Source: Turbatrix aceti
Lineage: Eukaryota; Nematoda; Chromadorea; Rhabditida; Panagrolaimidae
Reading direction: 5' to 3'
Length of the DNA: 64,000 nt
Assembly (NCBI GenBank): GCA_963969345.1
Contig: OZ017770.1
Span: 1,373,246-1,437,245, forward strand
Part shown: positions 11,429-24,215 of the stretch, one piece after another
Position numbering within the stretch: position 1 is the first letter of the stretch
How the letters are laid out: every line of letters starts with the position of its first letter
Made by a program: the position numbers and the translations under genes
Notes under the pieces: generated by a model
The model's database searches: none
Seen by the model: the letters and a program-made list of their open reading frames with translations, nothing else
Told to the model about the DNA's origin: nothing

Positions 11429-12693
11429 ATGTTGGGTATACAGGTGTCTGCGCGGGTCGACAGAGAAAATGGAATCTACCTGACAGGCGAGACCGTCAAC
11501 GTTGGCGTACGTAACAATATGTTTAGCATTGGCAATTTTAGAATTGTAAAATTGCAGGTTGCACTGAAGAGTAATATAATTCAGCCGAAGAGAATTGCTT
11601 GGGGATGCGTGCAACTGCATTGTGATCAAGTTGACTTCAAGCTGAAGCCGGATGAGAAAGCTATGGTAGACTCTGCAACTGCTCTGTCTCATACAAAAAC
11701 TGCTCTTTACTCGTCTTCACCAAAGATAATTTTCTGTGACATCACGGTCAATGGCAATGAACCAGCTGAATACAAAGTTTCGTTTCTGATTCCTCAAAAA
11801 ATGCCACCGTCCTTCAAGGGTGCCTTCATCAAGTATGCGTGGTACCTTACCATTGCCGTACAGTGCGTGGATGCGCCATTCAAGATGATGACTTTTCCTC
11901 TCAAAGTTATCAGCCTCGACATTCCAGTCAACCTTCCAAACACGGTCAATGAAAACCCCTTTCTGGTATCGAACGTCAGACAGTACGTTGATGTTTTTAT
12001 CTATGAGTGATAATTGTTCTGTTCTTGCAGACCACCTGTATTGGAGTTTGCTCTCAACAGTATCGAAGATGCCGCTTCATTGGGTCGAAGCAATCGGTGC
12101 TACAAGATTAACAACGGTACCGATGTCTTTGCTACCGTCACTTTTGCGCGAGACGTTTTTAAGCTGGGTGAAGGAATTGGGTGCCACATGAAATTCGAAA
12201 CCAATGCAAAGTGTTATTGCTCGGCGGTACGAAGCTTTTTACGTCCTTGCACGTCGAATTATTTCTGTTTTTAAGGTGACCGTTAGTCTACAAACCGTTG
12301 AAACCTATATTCAAACCCAGCACTCCAATGTTCAGACTGCCGTTGTACGCAACATTGTTACCATGTTCATGAATGAGGTCAATTGCCAGCTTCTGATTCC
12401 TGCGAACGCGACACCTGGTTTTACAACGGATCTCGGTAATTAATTGTTTTATTGCACTCACATTTAACATCTTTGTTTATCTTTTAGCGAAAGTTGCTTG
12501 GCGTCTACATTTTGAGTTTCTCGTTCACAACAAATCCCCTGTCAACATCAACGTTGGAAACAACAGCATCTCTCGGGATCTAGATTGTGAAAAAGTCGAG
12601 TGGGATTACTACGTTCAAGTTCATGCCTGCAGTCCATTTAACGCAAACCTGGCTTCGACTCAAACCGTTTTTTCCATCGTGGAAGATTTGTAA
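11429..12693 (+). CDS. RGP1: RGP1 homologue, RAB6A-GEF complex partner
   Basis: Exons 11429-11506, 11558-11982, 12031-12226, 12276-12435 and 12488-12693 give 354 residues. RGP1 pairs with RIC1 to activate Rab6 at the Golgi, supporting endosome-to-Golgi retrograde transport. The protein has an arrestin-like fold. Diagnostic stretches are SSPKIIFCDITVNG, PPSFKGAFIKYAWYLTIAVQ, a central VSLQTVETYIQ, and TPGFTTDLAKVAWRLHFEFL, all matching conserved RGP1 segments in order. I first considered a generic ARRDC alpha-arrestin, but PKIxFCD and the WRLHFEF block fit RGP1 better. The start codon directly follows TTTTAG, suggesting trans-splicing. Intron 1 is 51 bases long and free of stops, so retaining it would add 17 residues in frame. 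Confidence 0.85.
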
Positions 12694-15600
12694 CGCAATA
12701 TTGTGTTTTTTTGTTAACTTCATGACAGGAACATTAAACAGCCGTACAATTATCACGCACATCTTACAAGTGCATCAACAGCCGCGTGATGCGCGTCTGT
12801 CGGCCCTCGGGTCGGATGATAAACGACTGACGCTTTGCTGCCGACAAACTGTCTACTCCAATCGTCGTCAGGCAGCGTTGCGCGGAAAAAAATTTTACCG
12901 CTCGCTTGTCATGAAGAGTCGACATGATAAATATTTTTTGGTTGTTTAGTTTTTTCTCGGTTTTTTAATGTTATCAGTCGTTTGGAAGGGAAAGACGAAA
13001 AAGAATGGAAATGAGCGATAGAAAAGGTTAATGTTTCTCTGACAACAACTTGGGTTGAGTTTATTTTCCGTCTGTCAGAGCGTAACCTCACTTATGCTGT
13101 TAGTGAGGTTTTTAAAAGAGGATTAAATATGTTATACAGAGCATCAATTAGAGTGGCCGGACTAATGAGAGAGCACTGTTTATCGCTTACGCATTTTTGT
13201 AGTAATGACCGAGTTTTTAGAGGATTTTTTTAATCCAAATCAGGCATGCAAATTGAGCAGAAAAAAGCGCTATGAATTTTGGTATGCTATGAGTTGCCAG
13301 AGCCGAGCGCTTTGCAAGCCGTTTTTATTCTTTGTAGAAACAACACTTTGGAGAAGTAATATCATTGGAAAAGTTGTGTGTCTTTTTTTTGAAAAATAAA
13401 GTATTTTTTCCTGGTATATATTTTTGGAAAAGGCAAAGGGTTTCTCTGATATGAAGTAAAATATTTTGTTACCTGTTTGTTATCCCGTATCGCTACATAA
13501 GTACTGCGTGTCTATATACATAATCGTGTGATACAAAAAGTGTTAATGTTTTCAATCATCTTTTAGAACAAACGTATCAATTGCTTATGAACGATGACAG
13601 ATGGGCCGGTCTTTAGATGAACTTGCGTCGTCGTTGTCGTCGTCGCAGTGAAGAAAGACGAAGGCGAGTCGGTTCAGCACGGTATACGTAAATTTACAAC
13701 GTTTTTGGTTTGCCACAGTTTTTTATTTCACGTTTTAGTAGTGACAAATTTTTTTTATGATTGTTTGTCGTCATTTAAATTGCAGCTGTACATGTGCCGG
13801 CAAATTTATGATATTCTGTATTAATTTTAATGAAAACGTAAGAAGCTTGAGACATTCAGTCGTATATACATGGCACGATGAAAGCGGAAATGAAATTTTT
13901 TTCAAGTTGTCTTTATTTGTGTGTGTTTTTTCTTATGTTGATTTCATGCCGCCAGCGTCAGAGCCTTTTTACTATTTTCTATGCATTCATCATTGTTTTT
14001 TTTGTTACTTGGTCTCTCTCGATGACAACTTCGGAGTAATTTATCGTAATAGACCAAAAATTCTTTCAACCTGTTGTTCCCTTTCTTTCTCTCCACACTT
14101 TACGCTGAAACCTACTGATCACAAGGTTTTTCGAATAGATTGCTATTGAGACAAGAGCGTGGTCTCGTTTTTCAACAAATGCTTGGCTCATTAATTAAGC
14201 ATCACATTGCAGATTGCTTTCTTTTTTTTTATTTTTAAAAGAACATTTTTTCTCGCAATTTTGCTACTTCGCAAGTTTTTTTGTTTTCCAAAAAGAAAGA
14301 TATGTGATAGCATTCAAGTGTCTTGTTTACAACGTTTTTAGGGTTTAAAAACGGTTGTCTACCTAACATACTGTATTTCATATTACACTAGTTTGACGCA
14401 TTCTATTAATGATGATTTTTACATGTGAGAAGGTTATGAATGCATTGCTAATGAATGATGTTTCAGTTTGGTAACGCTATCGTTTTTTCCATGCTTTATC
14501 CCCTGCTAAACTGACAAAAGTATACAAATTACATTTCGATTTACAAGCTATAGGCTGTCGTTAAGTAATTTATAACTAGTCCGTATTTTCATGTGACTTG
14601 TATTCATCGTTTTAATATGTGCCACTTGCATGTAAGTAAGTAAGTTGCTCAGGAAGGCACATGGTATGTTGTTGTCGTAAAGCTTTTTTTGTACCATAGC
14701 CTTTAACGACAAAAAATGATAACGATAAAAGTGCTTGGTAAAAAGCTTTTTTTTATGGATCATAGCGTGCGAAAGGTTATCACTGGCTTACCTACTGTCA
14801 ATCATAGTTTGCTAAAAACTTCCTCGTTGTTAGGGGGGCATTTGTTCTGCTACAAATATTTTTCTTAAAACAAATTTTTAAACTATGCAACATCTTACAG
14901 TTTTCAAAGCGCATTAATGAAAGGATGCCAGATTCTGCAATCTCGTCTTGTGGACTCAGATTTTATTACTTTCCCTTAAGGTTATTTTGTTTTTGTATTG
15001 TATCCAGATTTGCCTTAGAAAAAAGATGCTTGGCAAAAAAATTTCAGGTTTGCACGTCGACTCTTGAGTAAACACTCAAATTTTTGAACAACGCAAAAAA
15101 AATTGTTTGTCACAATTAAACTTCACTCTTTTAAGAGCCTAATTACTATACGGACAATTTTTTGCATATCATGTTGTGCATTTTTTTTTCTGCGCACATG
15201 ACAGCGCACACACCTCTACTCCCAAGGCAGGCTTGACACCAGTATGGCCAAAAACTGTTGGGAAGTATATTTTGTCTTTTTCCAGTGCAAATGGCATCGG
15301 TTGATTTGCCCGTTGTATTCCCTGAAGTCGGCGTCGTCGTCGTTTGTTGTTCGGTTGTGGCAACCATGCAGTCAGTCTTTGTACGGGTTTCCCGGGACAG
15401 CAAAAACTTGCATAGACGCACATCTAGGCATTTGAATGTGGCCCCTGACGACGACGACACGAGACTTTTTTCTTTTGACGGACTATAAAGCCTTCTCACT
15501 GTGTAGCGCTTCTTCACTGTCCTTTTTTAACCCATGGCTATTGTATGTAGGTTTTTTCGATGACTTCCTGAAAGCGGGGAAAACATATATTCACTTGGCC

Positions 15601-18600
15601 AAAAACTTGTACACCTTGCAACGTGTCGGGTAGGTTAGACAAACGCACTATGCGAACGACACCAGCCGTGAAGGCGCAGGCGCAAAAGACCGACTTGCAC
15701 ACTCGCTAGGAACTGGCGGCCGCAACATCGCTTTGCTGCAGCCTTTAGTCGACTACGCACCGCTTCTGTTTATCTCTCTCGAACCGCCGTCACCATTACA
15801 TTTTTTATTTCCTTTTTAATCATTTTTTTCATGCCTGCAACAACGTTTGACAGTCATTGTTTTTATCTGTTGTTACCGGAAAATGCGCTACTGACTTTTA
15901 CGTATAAGTTAGGGTAAAAATGCGGCAAATATACTTTTCCTAGGCTTCGTATTGTACTTAGCTTTGCGTTTTATTTTTTTATAGCCGACTCTATTATGCT
16001 CTCTTTTGCTTTTGTCATTTCTCTTTCAACAATCACGTGATGCAGGCCGTTAGCCAAGAAGAAGCCTTGCGATCGAGTAAATAGGCTGGTTATGTTGTTT
16101 TTGCATTTGACTGTTACTTACTTACGTCTTTCGTCTGCGACACACTTTCCTTGTCTCGTTGATAAGAATTAGCCGTTGTGTAGGTCGTTTTGTCCTATCT
16201 TTTTTAGCGCTTTTGGGTCGTCCGTTGTATGCGTTTGAGAAAAACCACGTTGTTATCAGGCTTACCTTTCTGATATTGATTATCACTTTTTAGTTATTAT
16301 AAATCTGATTCAAACTGTCGCTACATTGCACTCGTTGTTTTCGCATTTTCACCCCTTTTCTTGCGTATCTATGCATGTGTGTATGTGGTATGTGTCCGCA
16401 TATCATTTGCTTACATCTCAGATGTCGCAGAACTATTCTTATTTTTGTACTTTTTAACCACTGCTTACTACCTGTTTCTTTGAGGACTTTTGCATTGAAA
16501 ATAGTCTTCATTTTCAGTTCCCTGTTCACAACAACTGCGCGAATCTCGATCAATTGTCATAACCCGTGTCGTTAAAAACGACTGCATATTTGCAAATATT
16601 GGTTTTCTGACAGTTCCCAACTTTAGAATCGTGTTGGGCTTTTAAAAAAAAACCTCCTTTGAATACAGTTTTTACAAAAATCTCCAAAAGGGTAATCGAT
16701 GCGCATGCATACACGTTTTAAACCTTTCTAGGATGTTACTTGCGCACTTTATTTGTCGAACGACATTCAGTTCAACAAAAGGGTGGTATTATTTGGGTCG
16801 TTGGAGGAGGAGGGATGGCATTACACGTGTTCACGTTATTAAAGTATATGTCGCGTTTTTAATGTATTAACTTAATTTTCATGTTGAGCACATAACTGCT
16901 TACATGTACGTGGTTAATCCATTTGCAATTTTTAACAAGGTTGGTTGACTGTTCTCATGCGCTTACGTGAGCATTTTTTTCTGTCTTAGTATGGAACGTA
17001 AAACGATAATACTGTTAAACCGCGTTGAACAATGTCTGCAGGATTCCATGTACAGGAGAAGAGTGATGTGAAGCTGCTAAGCCATGGATGGGAACGGCTT
17101 TAGATGATGGCGTCGTCGTTATCTATGACGGGAATATGATGTAGACTTTATACTTTCTATGTAACGTATATATTGTCTATTATTCTTCAGCATTACCAGT
17201 TTCATTGTCTCTGTTTTCTGTTGTAAATTTCTCTTCTTACGATGTGTCGTATTTTTTGTTTTGTAAAAACATAGGAGCCGGATGGATGGGGAAGAGGAAG
17301 GGAAGAGCTTCCGAGGTTTTGGAAAGCTCAGGGTGACAACATAGATCTTAACAGTTTTTTGTGTAAAACTGTTTGTCCACTGTCGGCCTTCATGATCCAC
17401 AGCTCTAACGGATGGCGGAATCAATGTGATAGCCTTTTTGCTTGTTGTTTACAATCAAAATGAATGGGGGAGATAGTGCGCGCGCGCAACCCGACATTTT
17501 CAAAGCTATAACTCGACATTGCGGTAGCTCTTGTTCTATTGGAATCGTCCAAACATACGAGTAGTATACCTTTTTATTATAGATAGATGGTAGCTGGTAA
17601 TGTGCTTCCGTTTTTAGGTGAGTTCCTGTCCTTTCCCTAGTTATGTATAATTATTTTTTAACATTTGCATTTTACTAAGCTCTGAAATATAAAGTCACGT
17701 GATATTCATTTACTCCCTCTTCTCCTCCCCTACTTTTTACCAGTTGTATTGGTTGCTATAGTATGCACACGGGCTTTTTACTACTCCCTTAAATGAATAG
17801 TAGTAACGTTTGCCTGTGTCTTATGGAAATTGTAATCAACTGAAAGAGAAAATCTAAAAAGATGTGAAGAATAGAAATGACAACTTTGTACGTGAACACA
17901 AACGTGTCTTCTAAAGGATGTAGTACTTCTATTGCTCGGATTTGATTTCTTTTTTTTGCGCTTTTGAATTAAAACTAATTCTTTTTCTCTTTATTTCTTG
18001 CTTTAGTGTTAAAAAACACAGTATGTTAAAAATTAACCAATATCTCGTCAGCATATAAGCATTTGAGTGCTTATGTCTGGTGTCTTGTCGTCCAGTGGCG
18101 TCAGCTAGTATTACTTTCTTTTTTTTCTTCCCTTCTTGTTACTAGTTTGCATTGGAGAGCCATGGACGCATAAAGAAATAATGTATTGCTTACGTTAATT
18201 TAGTCAGTGTGAGTGTTGCGTGTTTGTTAAGGACAAGGACAGCAATAGTGCAAAATGTTCTCGCCTAGTAAGTGCCAAATATATATATTTATATAATTTA
18301 TATATATCTATATATGTGCCATTTTTTTCAAGCATAGTAGTATATCACTGGTTGAAGAAGGGTAACCAACCTGTTGTGGTAATGGGCATGTATGCATTTT
18401 TATGTGGCTGAGTGTATTGCTGTGTCAGGGGCTTCAAATAACTAACTAACTAGTGCGTCTCAAAAATGGCCGCCGGCGACGGTGATTTTCGTCTTATTTT
18501 GCACACGTTTGATGGTACGTGTATATTTGCACACACACACAAACGCTTTTGCAAGTCGTTTATTGCTTGGGCTTCTTCTGATATATTTTTTCTATCGCAT

Positions 18601-19269
18601 TTCTCATTATTTTTTCTTCTACCTTTGCCAACGTTAAATCATACAAAAATATGACTCGGTGTAATAAAGTTGTAGAGTGACGGACTATCACGTAAATATT
18701 CGAGATCTCTGTGTTTTTTATACCTGATTGTTGTACTGTTTGCCTTGGTGCATGCTGCTCAACGATTTTTTTCTGTACATTGTTTCTTCTCCACCGAAGC
18801 GGTGCGATACGCATTTATCTCTCTTTTTTGTCTTTTTGTTTAATTGTAGGTGTTTTATCTGGCGCAGCGGCGCCCTTTTACCCATACAGTTTTGAAAAAA
18901 TCAATCACACTGACGATGTTGAGAAGATTAGTCGTTGACATTTTTCGCCAAATTGATGGCATTTATTTCTTTATGTTGAATTATCGTTTTTAATGGCCTC
19001 AATTTACATCACCCTCTTTTTTTCTGTTTCCCTGTTTTTTATTTTTCATTGTATTTTTTTAATAACGCGTTGTTGAATGATATTGTTTTTTTATTTTGCT
19101 TCGAGGTTTGTTTGTTTGTTAATGAACGCTGTCATTTGCTAAAGGCAAAAAAACAACAGCGCGGATGTATTTTATTTTTCTTCTTTTTTTCAGGCGGTAA
19201 TTACCAATTATTTTCACCACGACGCTCCTTAATACTACTACAAGCGGGGCTTCGGCCCCACAGAGTACA
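12694..19269. other. Long intergenic region with no supported gene
   Basis: About 6.6 kb of AT-rich sequence with many T runs. Open frames of up to about 130 codons (13757-14149 plus, 15146-15517 minus) show no motif and overlap open frames on other strands or phases. Local features are a CGT/CGTCGT-rich patch at 13626-13650, a less AT-rich patch at 15200-15480 that may be promoter-like, and a TATA-repeat tract at about 18279-18317. An acceptor TTTTTTTCAG ending at 19193 probably belongs to the 5' leader of MED15. A noncoding RNA cannot be excluded from sequence alone. Confidence 0.5.
18279..18317. repeat. AT microsatellite
   Basis: An imperfect TA-repeat tract (ATATATATTTATATAA type) lies in the gene-poor region upstream of MED15. 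Confidence 0.8.
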
Positions 19270-22179
19270 ATGGCGGAGGAAGATTGGCCGTCGCAGAGTT
19301 TCCGTAATCACGTTATCCATCGACTGTGAGTTTTTTTGATTTCTTTCTTACTCGATATTATGACGTTGCATATGTGTTTGTTTTTCATTCCTGTCTGATA
19401 CCATATAATCTTTTTTTTTTCTTTTCAGAGAGCCCGAACTTGCGCGTAACCGCCAGACAGCGCCCAATCTTCCAGTACCCGGTGATGCGCGTCAGGTAGA
19501 AGAATATGTTTTCCAAAAGTGTAATTCAAAGGATGAATACATGCGTACCATTGCCAAGGTTATCAATGCCATCAATTGTAATTCCAAGAGTGCTTCTGTT
19601 CCAACGATTTTGACAGCAAGCCATTTTTCGACAAGTAGCGTTCCACCAGTTAATAAATCATCAACCTCACCGTCTCAGAGCAGCAGCACAACCCTTGTTG
19701 TTGGATCTCAAAACGGCTTCAAACCTCAGGTAAGCATTTTATACCAGCTTTGAATACACCTGCTAAAAATACACACCCTATACAGCGTAGATATATACAT
19801 ATTCTGATACCTTGTGATAGATGCTTTTTTTTTTCTCAGAAGGCTGCTTTTTCGGCATGTATGCACTTTTTGATTTTATCCCAGAAATCAGTCCTAAAAA
19901 GCGCCTTTTTTTGTCTTTCATAGCCAATTTTATGTACTCGAATTTCTTTTTTTTTAAGATACCTCCTGACCCACAACCCACTCAACAACAACCGCATCGT
20001 GCCGACTTACAGAGCAATGCTCGCTTCAACACCCCACCACTCGGGCAGCCTCCGCCGATGCTTCACCCCCAGGCATCGACCCCCAGCGCCATGCCGCCGA
20101 CGAGCAGTGTTCCTCTGCACTCGACGAGCCAGCTTTCCTCTTCGTCACCGATGCAGGTTTCGTCGAGTATTCCACTTCCCGGTAGCGCCAACAGCCTCAA
20201 CAGCTCGCAGCAAACTTATTGTAAGTGCCAGAATATTTTAGTGAAAAATAACTTTTGGAATTCACAATTGCAGACGGTTCGAGCATGATGCCGACACCCG
20301 CTGCTGTTCAGCCGACTGGCAATCTTCCAAACTTGCCGATGTACGAGATGAAGAGCATGCCAATGAGTCAGCAACCCCTAAGCCAGTCCCAAGCCCCCCA
20401 ACCTCCTCCGCAGCAACAACCGCCGCAGCAGCGCTACATGGGCTCCGGTGGGCAGTCCGGTATGTACTTTAATCCATCACAGGGCCCCCAGATGCCCGAT
20501 ATAGGAAACCGGGCAATGTACGGCGGCCCAGTGCAGTCGAGCAGCCAGTTCAGTGGTGCTCCCATGAACGCTGGCATTGCGGGAGGTCCCCCGATCAACG
20601 ATGTCGTGGTTAGACCCCGTCACAACTATAGCATGTACGCCGATATGCTCTATCCTCCGCCGAACGGCTTCATTCCGAGCCTGCAGAAGAACAACATCAA
20701 TGAGAAGTACTACATGGAGCACATTCGTCGCCTTCAACCCTTCCTAGTCCAGCTCCGTCAGAAGTTGACCATGAGGGTCAGCGAATCGGATCAGAGTCGA
20801 TTGAATTACGCGATTTCCGTCATCAGATTTGACAAGTTGGTTTTGAATGAATGATGAATCTTTTTTATGACTTTTTTTGCAGGATTGCTTCCATGGACAG
20901 TCTTCGCCTCGTTGAGCAGTTTGTTATGAATGTTTGCAATGATGCTCAGCTATACGGTCCATCCATGGGCGGACAGGGCATGCATCAGGTAGGCGCTTAG
21001 CATTCTTGTGAAACGGATGAGTAATTTAATATTCTTGCAGATGGGAAGCGCAAACTACGCCGCACCACCCCAGTCGTCGAATGTCGGAGGCTCGATGCCT
21101 ATAAACAGCCAGCCGCAACAACAACAACCCATTCAATGGTCTAACCAGGGCTGGCAGCAGGAAGACAAAATGATGATGAATGCTCCCATGTCACAGCAAC
21201 AACAACAACAACAGCAGCAGTACATGATGCCACAACAGAACCAAGGCCGGGGCTACAACATGCCGGTTGCACGACGCAGTCAGCATGAAATGATGCAGTT
21301 TCGATCGGATTCGACCCCGCTCCAGGCTGGTAACCCTCAACAAATGGGACCGACTCCTGGATACGGGAATGGATCCTACAACCAGGGCATGTACGGCCAA
21401 ATGCCTGTAAACATGATCCGAGGATCTGAATACGGTCCTTCGCAGTCGACAGGCCCGGATAGTCAGCCGCCGCCAGCAGCTAACCAGCAGGGCCCCGTCA
21501 TGATGAACGGCATGAACATGAACCCGTACAGCACAAACGAATTCGATCTCATGGACGACATTGCGGACAACTGCTTTGCTACCGGTGGCTTGTCGAACCT
21601 TCCAACGCCCCTTGCCAACATGTCGCTTGGCTCAATCAATCAGTTTAATGAGGACGTTGTCAATGAAATCATGTCACTTCCCCGGTTCAACTTTGACGCC
21701 GTCGATCACTCCACCAACGGTCTCATGCTGAAGTGTTCTCTTAGTAAGTTTACCTGACTGCTAGAATGTTTGGAGCACTAATTTTGTTTTTTTTAGAAAA
21801 CTACGAATATCCGCCTATTTACTTGATAATTCCTCGCAACTATACTCAAGCCCCGATTCGAATTCACCGTGAGCCGAATGAAGTTGGTAAGTATCACATT
21901 TTACACTCAGTAGAAAACAAAATATATTAATATTGATTTTTTTCAGATTTTTATTATTACTCCGATTTTTTGAATGCTGTGCACATTCAACTGGCAAAGA
22001 ACCCGATTATTACGGTCACCGATGCTGTCAATATCTATGTGAGTTTTTTTCTTTTCTTGAGAATCTCTTATCCCTATCCTCTTCAGGCAAACATTCTTGA
22101 TCAATACTACGGCCTGGGTCCCAATGGCGAGCCCTATGCTGACCCGATGAATGATACATCTTTTGGCGAAGTCATGTAG
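19270..22179 (+). CDS. MED15: Mediator complex subunit 15
   Basis: Exons 19270-19325, 19429-19729, 19959-20220, 20274-20835, 20883-20988, 21041-21743, 21797-21886, 21947-22038 and 22087-22179 encode 754 residues, close to the roughly 780 of nematode MDT-15. It is a tail-module Mediator subunit that links activators to RNA polymerase II; in worms it serves lipid-metabolism and stress regulators. The KIX domain occupies residues 1 to about 75 ([20 protein letters not shown], then [20 protein letters not shown]). Long Pro, Ser and Gln-rich segments follow, including a pure Gln run near 21197. A central block ([19 protein letters not shown]) and a C-terminal block ([14 protein letters not shown], then [14 protein letters not shown]) match the Mediator-binding end of the family. 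An acceptor at 19193 precedes the start codon by 76 bases. Confidence 0.94.
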
Positions 22180-24215
22180 AATCTCTCAATCCTATCAATC
22201 ACACACAAACACACGGTAAATACTCATCTCCTCCGCGTTATAAGATAAAAAAACTTGAAAAAAATTTCAACGCTTTTTATTAAATTGTAATTTCTGGTTT
22301 ATTAAGATTGTAGTCTTCTTTTTGTTGTTTATAAGCTTCTCTTTTGACCGAATGTTCACAAATCCTAACTATACGTATACATTTCTATTATGTTTAACGG
22401 GAATTGCCTCTCTCCCACCTATTACGTTGTCATTTTTATAAATTTCTATTTTTGTCATGTTCGTCGTTTCATTCTACTGGTTCCGTACCGTTTGAACAGT
22501 GTTTTTCTTATTGTTTCTTGATTTTTCCAGCTCTTTTCTATGCAAAAAAAACACGAAAACAAACGTGATACTTCATCACGATTCGGTAATTAACATAATA
22601 TCCTCATTTTTCCTCAAAAAAATGTTGAATTTTTAGGTGATTTTTTGTTTTTTCTTTGAATTTCCTGATTGTTACGTTCAAATTATTACATCTCCCGATA
22701 CTACCTTTGTTAAGCAAATTGCTGTATCAACTCTCATACAAAAACCTCTTTTTTCCTTCTGCTTGTGTACCCCACACGTTTTTGAATATTACGAGTCAGT
22801 TGTATCATACTGTTTTTTTGTCTTCTATGTCTTGACGTATAACATCTTCGTGTTATAATATGATTTTTCTTTGTATTCACGTAGATACAGATTATTCGGA
22901 GGAAAATATTAAATTCGTCATTATATGTTTTTAACAGCTTTTCATTTTTTGGCTTATATAAACTGATTAACTATGATTGGTAATTCTGATGCTATAAATG
23001 TGATTGGAATGCACAGTGAAGAGCAGGCGGGATAACGGGTCGTTATAAAAAAATCATGAGGTGGCTTTGCTTCTTTGTGTGTGGTGCACACGCAGTAACG
23101 GACTCATGTAGCCACTGGACAGACAAAATGGGTAAAAAACAAAGCAGCCAGAGGTTGTAAGCGTCGTCCAGCTGGCTACACTTGCCATTGAGGAACCTTT
23201 TGATTCTTGGAATTGCAGTGATTGATGCAAATCTGAATCACAAAGCGATATTTCACTAGAGGAAAGCAACAACTCTCCACGTTTATGAATCAGACCGCTT
23301 TTCTCCCTCTTTCTCGCTCTCTCGACTGGGCGCGCTCTGCTACTGGGAAAAAAATCGTGTCAGCAGAGCCTGCTTTGAATTTTATTTCCAATGCTTCTGG
23401 GTAGTAAAATTGTTAAAAAAAACGTGATTACGCTTTATCTTTGTCCTCTCCATGACTGGCTGTGTTGGTGGGGTTGAGGGTTATTAGTCCATGCACACGC
23501 TTGCATGCATCTCCTATCAAGGTAGTAGGGTATGTGTATTCTTTGTACACGCTGCATAGTAAAACGACTCAGTGGAAGGGTAGTGTATAAAAGTAATGTT
23601 AAAGACAATGTCGAACTCAATACTCGGCTGCGGCTTGTGAGTCTTCCTGAATTCTCTTCGCCTTTGGTCAACATCATCCCGGTATGCGGGGTAGAAGGAG
23701 GGGGGGGGAGAAAAACGAGGTGTATTCCGCAAAGCGCAGTGCTCCAGAGTAAAACAGAAGAGGAGTGCTCACTTGCGCTTGTCCATTGCTTTTTCGTGTT
23801 GTTACATCCAAAAATTTTGACAGACTTTCGATTTTTAGTTTTTGCATGCACAAAATCATTGTTCCAACAAACAGTTAAAAGTATGGGATTATTGATAGGT
23901 TTACACACATGTTATAGAGTGAATCGCAGATGAAGATAGCTTGCTGCTGTTTCTTTTCTCCGTTTTTGGTCAAGTACGCGTACCTCTCAATCTCAACAAC
24001 ATAATACTTTTCTGGACCTCTGCTTTTTTCATTCTTTTTTATATACGGATTATGACACAACCATAAAAGTGTTGATTGTTGATTTAAAAATTTCAGTGTA
24101 CCGCTCCTCATCTCTAACATAAGATAAAGCGTGCATGACATTTTTTATTATTATGTTATGGCGTGGTCCTCATTTTTTACGTTATTCACTGTAATCACTT
24201 TTGGTTACAGCGATC
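22180..24215. other. Intergenic region between MED15 and the small heat shock gene
   Basis: About 2 kb. The left part should be the AT-rich 3' UTR of MED15. A run of about 10 G lies near 23699-23708. From 23435 to 23930 there are long overlapping open frames on both strands without any motif or codon signal, so none is called. The right end finishes in TTACAG at 24210, five bases before the next start codon. Confidence 0.5.

Noticed and set aside
11429..12693. Generic alpha-arrestin (ARRDC) for the RGP1 gene
   Set aside because: The PKIIFCD, PPSFKGAFIKYAW and WRLHFEF blocks match RGP1, and no PPxY tail is present.
13757..14149. Plus-strand open frame of 130 codons
   Set aside because: It is Phe/Cys/Tyr-rich from T-rich DNA, with no motif and no neighbouring exons.
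15146..15517. Minus-strand open frame of 123 codons and overlapping frames
   Set aside because: Several frames on both strands are open at once. The stretch is less AT-rich, and no family pattern or splice structure supports any frame.
15770..15800. Possible tRNA B box on the minus strand (GGTTCGAGAG)
   Set aside because: No matching A box, anticodon arm or acceptor stem could be found around it.
23435..23933. Open frames of 157 codons (minus) and 133 codons (plus) covering the same bases
   Set aside because: Both strands are open over the same stretch, neither has a motif or a typical start context, and the composition explains the lack of stops.
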